NCBI RefSeq assembly: GCF_009650995.1
Contig: NZ_WHVV01000004.1
Span: forward strand, 186,001-250,000
Length of the DNA: 64,000 nucleotides
Origin: Sporosarcina cascadiensis
GTDB taxonomy: Bacteria > Bacillota > Bacilli > Bacillales_A > Planococcaceae
Direction: 5' to 3'
How positions within the stretch are numbered: position 1 is the stretch's first letter; each line of letters opens with the position of its first letter. A program made the translations under genes and the position numbers. The notes below the pieces were generated by a model. That model made no database searches. It worked only from the letters and a program-made list of their open reading frames with translations, and was not told where the DNA came from. Below are positions 63,787-64,000 of the stretch, in pieces.

Positions 63787-64000
63787 TTATTCTTTCTGAT
63801 CTGCGGATAACGGGATACACCGTTCCGCAATCAGTTGTACTGATTGATTGCGATAATCTATTGAACCGGCCACTTGGATAAATTGATTTTCTGTCAAATG
63901 AATACTGGTTTCTGCATATTGTTTAGGAAATACAGTACAGGAAATCTCCCCTGTTTCATCTTGCAGCGTAAAAAAAGCCATTGCTTCCCCTTTTTTCGTT
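63787..64000 (-). CDS. dnaE: DNA polymerase III alpha subunit, C-terminal end (start beyond window)
   Basis: The open frame continues to the window edge without a start: about 71 codons beginning TKKGEAMAFFTLQDETGEIS. This is the OB-fold of DnaE-type polymerase III (the typical pattern is K-G--MAF-TLED-TG---- VVFP). The visible part contains VFPKQYAE and ends with the stop at 63787. The position beyond accDA matches the dnaE locus of B. subtilis. An internal ATG at 63981 is not the gene start. Confidence 0.85.
   Translation of the reverse strand, partial: TKKGEAMAFFTLQDETGEISCTVFPKQYAETSIHLTENQFIQVAGSIDYRNQSVQLIAERCIPLSADQKE

Overview
The window is a chromosomal segment of a low-to-moderate G+C Gram-positive bacterium (Firmicutes, Bacillales). 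Strong AGGAGG-type ribosome sites, frequent TTG/GTG starts, an ATT start on infC, T-box and L20-leader attenuators, and PerR, CcpN and cre operators all fit this group. Gene order in the right half closely follows the Bacillus subtilis block ysdB-ysdA-rplT-rpmI-infC ... thrS-dnaI-dnaB-nrdR-gapB-coaE-mutM-polA ... phoR-phoP-mdh-icd-citZ-ytvI-ytwI-pyk-pfkA-accA-accD ... dnaE. hflK/hflC between polA and phoR, an fhs gene, and the dispersed GC-rich repeats suggest a Planococcaceae-type genome (Sporosarcina-like). The family placement is inference.

Left part (1-16 kb). A phosphatidylethanolamine module comes first: pssA (cut by the window edge) diverges from psd and a DedA-family PE transporter candidate. 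An EAL phosphodiesterase with a degenerate GGDEF follows. A repeat-rich gap (4.1-4.9 kb) precedes cydABDC (cytochrome bd oxidase plus its assembly ABC exporter). Then come a small lipoprotein, catalase under a PerR-like box, a DUF368 (PopT-like) membrane protein, a PdaC-like peptidoglycan deacetylase and the tRNA hydroxylase trhO.

Middle (17-35 kb). A second copy of the composite repeat precedes pstSCABB. The pst operon has a phased Pho box and lies next to an orphan PhoP-type response regulator. Next are a surface serpin lipoprotein, two zinc-less MDR oxidoreductases, DUF488, a GmhB-type HAD phosphatase, a LURP-one protein, ferredoxin-NADP reductase, a GGDEF diguanylate cyclase whose only plausible full-length start is CTG, fhs, an XRE regulator, a dimeric dUTPase and ysdB with a SigW-like promoter.

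Right part (35-64 kb) is the conserved housekeeping block: translation (infC operon, thrS), replication (dnaI, dnaB, polA, dnaE), repair (mutM), central carbon (gapB, mdh-icd-citZ, pfkA-pyk) and fatty-acid initiation (gntR-type regulator-accD-accA). Several switches are readable: CcpN sites at gapB, a cre at citZ and a FadR-like palindrome at the regulator-accDA operon.

No tRNA, rRNA, CRISPR array, insertion sequence or prophage was found. The least explained elements are (i) an approximately 88-nt structured repeat core in three copies, with a compensatory base-pair change between two of them, and (ii) a three-unit 121-bp array bounded by terminal inverted repeats between polA and hflC.
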